From: Pseudomonadota bacterium
GTDB taxonomy: Bacteria > Pseudomonadota > Alphaproteobacteria > Acetobacterales > Acetobacteraceae
Direction of reading: 5' to 3'
NCBI GenBank assembly: GCA_021784255.1
Contig: JAJXSZ010000011.1
Span: forward strand, 1 to 23,616
DNA length: 23,616 nt
Both the position numbers and the translations under genes were made by a program. Shown piece by piece: positions 21,777 through 23,616 of this stretch (its first letter is position 1; every line of letters begins with the position of its first letter). The notes below the pieces were generated by a model, which worked only from the letters and a program-made list of their open reading frames with translations, was not told where the DNA came from and searched no databases.

Positions 21777-22586
21777 ATGCCGGAAGGTGCAGAGACGGCG
21801 GGAAGCCTGTTGCGGGCGGGCAAGCTGGGCGAAGCGATCGAGGCAGCGGGGGCGGCGGTGCGCAAGGCGCCGACCGACCTCGGCGCACGCGTGCTGCTCG
21901 CCGAGTTGCTGCTGGCCGCCGGCAATCTCGAGCGCGTCGACGTGATCCTGGATGCCGCCTCCGAGGTCGATCCCGCCGTCGCGGTGGTGATCGCCGAGTT
22001 CCGCCAGTTGCTCCGCGCGGAGATGGCGCGCCGCCAGCTTCGGCGCGACGGGCGCGTGCCGGAGTTCCTGGGCGAACCGGACGAGGCGCAGCGCCTCGCG
22101 CTCGCCGCCCTCGTCGCGCTGCGCGGCGGCGACCTCACCCAGGCGGCGAACCTGGCCGGGGCCGCCGAGGCGGCGCGTCCGCGCGCCGCCGGCAGGATCG
22201 CCGGCCGGCCGATCGACGACTTCCGCGACGCCGATGATCTCACCGCCGGTTTTTTCGAGGTGCTCACCACCACCGGCAAGTATTTCTGGATCCCGACCGC
22301 GCGCGTCGAATCGTTGCAGTTCCATCCGCCGAAGCGCCCGCGCGATCTGATCTGGCGGCGCGCCAGCATGTCGGTGCAGGGCGGGCCGGACGGCGAGGTC
22401 TATCTGCCCGCGACCTACGCCAGCGACGAGCCGGACCTCGCCGACGCGCTGCGCCTCGGCCGCGCGACGGAATGGCGCGAGCTCGCGCCGGGCCTGGTGC
22501 GCGGCGTCGGCCAGCGGGTCTTCCTCGCCGGCGAGGACGCGGTGGGGATCATGGACCTCACCGAACTTGCCTTCGCCGGGGCGTGA
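21777..22586 (+). CDS. tagJ: T6SS accessory protein TagJ (ImpE)
   Basis: TagJ/ImpE binds the N-terminus of TssB and is thought to help ClpV recognise or recycle certain sheath types. The 269-residue protein has tetratricopeptide-like helices in its first half (GSLLRAGKLGEAIEAAGAAV, LLAELLLAAGNLERVDVILD) and the characteristic ImpE C-terminal half with PIDDFRDADDLTAGFFEVL, TTGKYFWIPTARVESLQFHP and RPRDLIWRRASM. ATG 21777 is chosen because AAGGA (21764-21768) is eight bases before it; the open frame reaches back to 21732 without a ribosome site. It sits between the sheath genes and tssE, as in other clusters with paired TssC proteins. Confidence 0.94.
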   Translation: MPEGAETAGSLLRAGKLGEAIEAAGAAVRKAPTDLGARVLLAELLLAAGNLERVDVILDAASEVDPAVAVVIAEFRQLLRAEMARRQLRRDGRVPEFLGEPDEAQRLALAALVALRGGDLTQAANLAGAAEAARPRAAGRIAGRPIDDFRDADDLTAGFFEVLTTTGKYFWIPTARVESLQFHPPKRPRDLIWRRASMSVQGGPDGEVYLPATYASDEPDLADALRLGRATEWRELAPGLVRGVGQRVFLAGEDAVGIMDLTELAFAGA

Positions 22587-22641
22587 TGCGCGACCCCGTC
22601 GCATCGCCGCGGGGCGCCTCTCGCCACCGGACGGCCGGCGC

Positions 22642-23190
22642 ATGAGCGGGCGCGACGGCCGCGGCGGCTGGAACGACGGCGGGCGCGGCGAGGCTGCCGC
22701 CCGGCGCAGCCCGGTGCGTGTGATGCTGCCCCTGCTCGACCGGCTGATCGACGACAACCCCGGCGCCGAGCGCGATGCGCCGATCGGCAGCGCCGAGGCG
22801 CTCACGATTCTGCGCGTCTCGGTGCGCCGCGACCTCGAGGCGCTGCTCAACGCCCGGCGGCGCCACCGCTCCTGGCCCGACGGCCTCGCCGAACTCGCCA
22901 CCTCCTCAGTCGGGTTCGGCATCCCGGACTTCACCGCCGGCACCATGAACGACCCCCGCCGGCGCGACGCGCTGCGCGCGGAGATCGAGGCCACGATCCG
23001 CCGCTTCGAGCCACGGCTCGCGACGGTGAAGGTGACGCTCCTGGAGGGGGCGAACAAGCTGGAGCCAACGTTACGGCTTCGTATAGATGGGCTGCTCCAC
23101 GCCGAGCCTGCGCCGGAGCCGATCGCCTTCGACACCACCGTCGACATCGCCACCACCGATGTCGAGGTCAAGAGCCGCGACGATGTCTGA
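22642..23190 (+). CDS. tssE: T6SS baseplate protein TssE (gp25-like, ImpF)
   Basis: TssE is a small baseplate wedge protein, homologous to phage T4 gp25, that nucleates sheath growth. The 182-residue product has a basic, glycine-rich N-terminus and then the family core: RVMLPLLDRLIDD, ILRVSVRRDLEALLNARRRH, ELATSSVGFGIPDFTAG and RRFEPRLATVKVTLLEG. ATG 22642 is the only in-frame start codon after the end of tagJ; its ribosome site is weak, so expression may be low. The TTG that opens the frame lies inside tagJ. The stop overlaps the start of tssF by eight bases. Confidence 0.93.
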   Translation: MSGRDGRGGWNDGGRGEAAARRSPVRVMLPLLDRLIDDNPGAERDAPIGSAEALTILRVSVRRDLEALLNARRRHRSWPDGLAELATSSVGFGIPDFTAGTMNDPRRRDALRAEIEATIRRFEPRLATVKVTLLEGANKLEPTLRLRIDGLLHAEPAPEPIAFDTTVDIATTDVEVKSRDDV

Positions 23191-23616
23191 CGCGCTGCTG
23201 CCCTATTACAACGAGGAGCTGGTGGCGATCCGCCGGCTCGCCGCCGAGTTCGCGCAGGCCAACCCCAAGATCGCCGGACGGCTGCGCCTGTCGCACGACG
23301 CGGTGGACGATCCGCTGGTGGCGCGCCTGCTCGACGGCGTCGCCTTCCTCGCTGCCCGCGTACATCACCGGCTCGACGACGAGTTCCCCGAACTGACCGA
23401 CGCGCTGCTCGGCGTGCTCTACCCGCATTATCTCGCCCCCTTCCCGGCAACCGCGGTGGTCCAGTTCACGCCGCCGCCGGATCTGCCGGGGCCGGCGCGG
23501 ATCGCGCGCTTCTTTCCGCTCGACACCGAGCCGGTCCGCGGTGAAACCTGCCGGTTTCGTACGGCTTACGAAACGATCATGTGGCCGGTCGAGATCGAGG
23601 CCGTGCATCTTTCCGG
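23183..23616 (+). CDS. tssF: T6SS baseplate protein TssF (VasA/ImpG), 3'-truncated by the window edge
   Basis: TssF forms baseplate wedges with TssG and TssE. The first 144 codons are visible and open to the end of the window. They read LLPYYNEELVAIRRLAAEFA at the N-terminus, then NPKIAGRLRL, ARVHHRLDDEFPELTDALLG and LYPHYLAPFPATAVVQF, the strongly conserved TssF opening. The family is usually about 600 residues, so roughly three quarters lie beyond the window. The ATG at 23183 overlaps the tssE stop within ATGTCTGA, implying coupled translation. TssG would be expected next but is not in the window. Confidence 0.95.
   Translation, partial: MSDALLPYYNEELVAIRRLAAEFAQANPKIAGRLRLSHDAVDDPLVARLLDGVAFLAARVHHRLDDEFPELTDALLGVLYPHYLAPFPATAVVQFTPPPDLPGPARIARFFPLDTEPVRGETCRFRTAYETIMWPVEIEAVHLS

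Noticed and set aside
19014..23450. A 1478-codon open frame on the minus strand across tssC, tssC2, tagJ, tssE and tssF
   Set aside because: Low-complexity Arg/Ala/Gly translation with no family motifs. It is a stop-free shadow caused by high GC content, opposite well-supported genes.
1..23616. Mobile elements, tRNA, rRNA or CRISPR array
   Set aside because: No transposase, integrase, cloverleaf, rRNA segment or regularly spaced repeat was recognised on either strand.

Overview
The window is almost entirely one type VI secretion system (T6SS) locus from a very GC-rich bacterium (roughly 70% G+C by eye). Dense third-position G/C, frequent TGATG overlaps, a duplicated sheath gene (tssC) and the imp-like gene order point to an alphaproteobacterium, most likely of the Rhodospirillales/Acetobacteraceae kind. 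The assignment is an inference from protein style and gene order; there is no rRNA or other marker here.

Layout. (1) 2-649: 3' part of birA (biotin-protein ligase), the only gene unrelated to secretion. (2) 733-13225, plus strand: one tightly packed unit, vgrG - DUF6931-like - PAAR - tagH(fha) - tssJ - tssK - tssL - tssM - tagF - pppA. It encodes the needle tip, the membrane complex (TssJLM), the baseplate connector (TssK) and a post-translational control module (FHA protein, TagF, PP2C phosphatase). (3) 13226-13411: a short intergenic stretch full of palindromes. (4) 13412-16680, minus strand: tssH (clpV), then hcp downstream of it. (5) 16681-16851: divergent promoter region with a perfect four-tract G-quadruplex motif. 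(6) 16852-23616, plus strand: tssA - structured leader - tssB - tssC - second tssC - tagJ - tssE - tssF, the last cut by the window edge. It encodes the sheath, the sheath accessory TagJ and baseplate proteins.

Together these give nearly a complete T6SS: TssA, B, C, D(Hcp), E, F(partial), H, I(VgrG), J, K, L and M plus PAAR. TssG is not seen and probably follows tssF outside the window. PppA, the FHA protein and TagF are present but no PpkA-type kinase is in the window. Neither VgrG nor PAAR carries a toxin extension, and no effector-immunity pair is visible, so the cargo is either non-covalently loaded or encoded elsewhere.

The least understood parts are the 204-residue DUF6931-like protein between vgrG and PAAR, the divergent second TssC paired with a single TssB, and several non-coding structures: the G-quadruplex motif, paired palindromes before tssB, an intercistronic hairpin after the sheath genes, and an intergenic palindromic unit overlapping the pppA stop codon. 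No tRNA, rRNA, insertion sequence, CRISPR array or integrase was seen. No gene-free stretch exceeds 190 bases.
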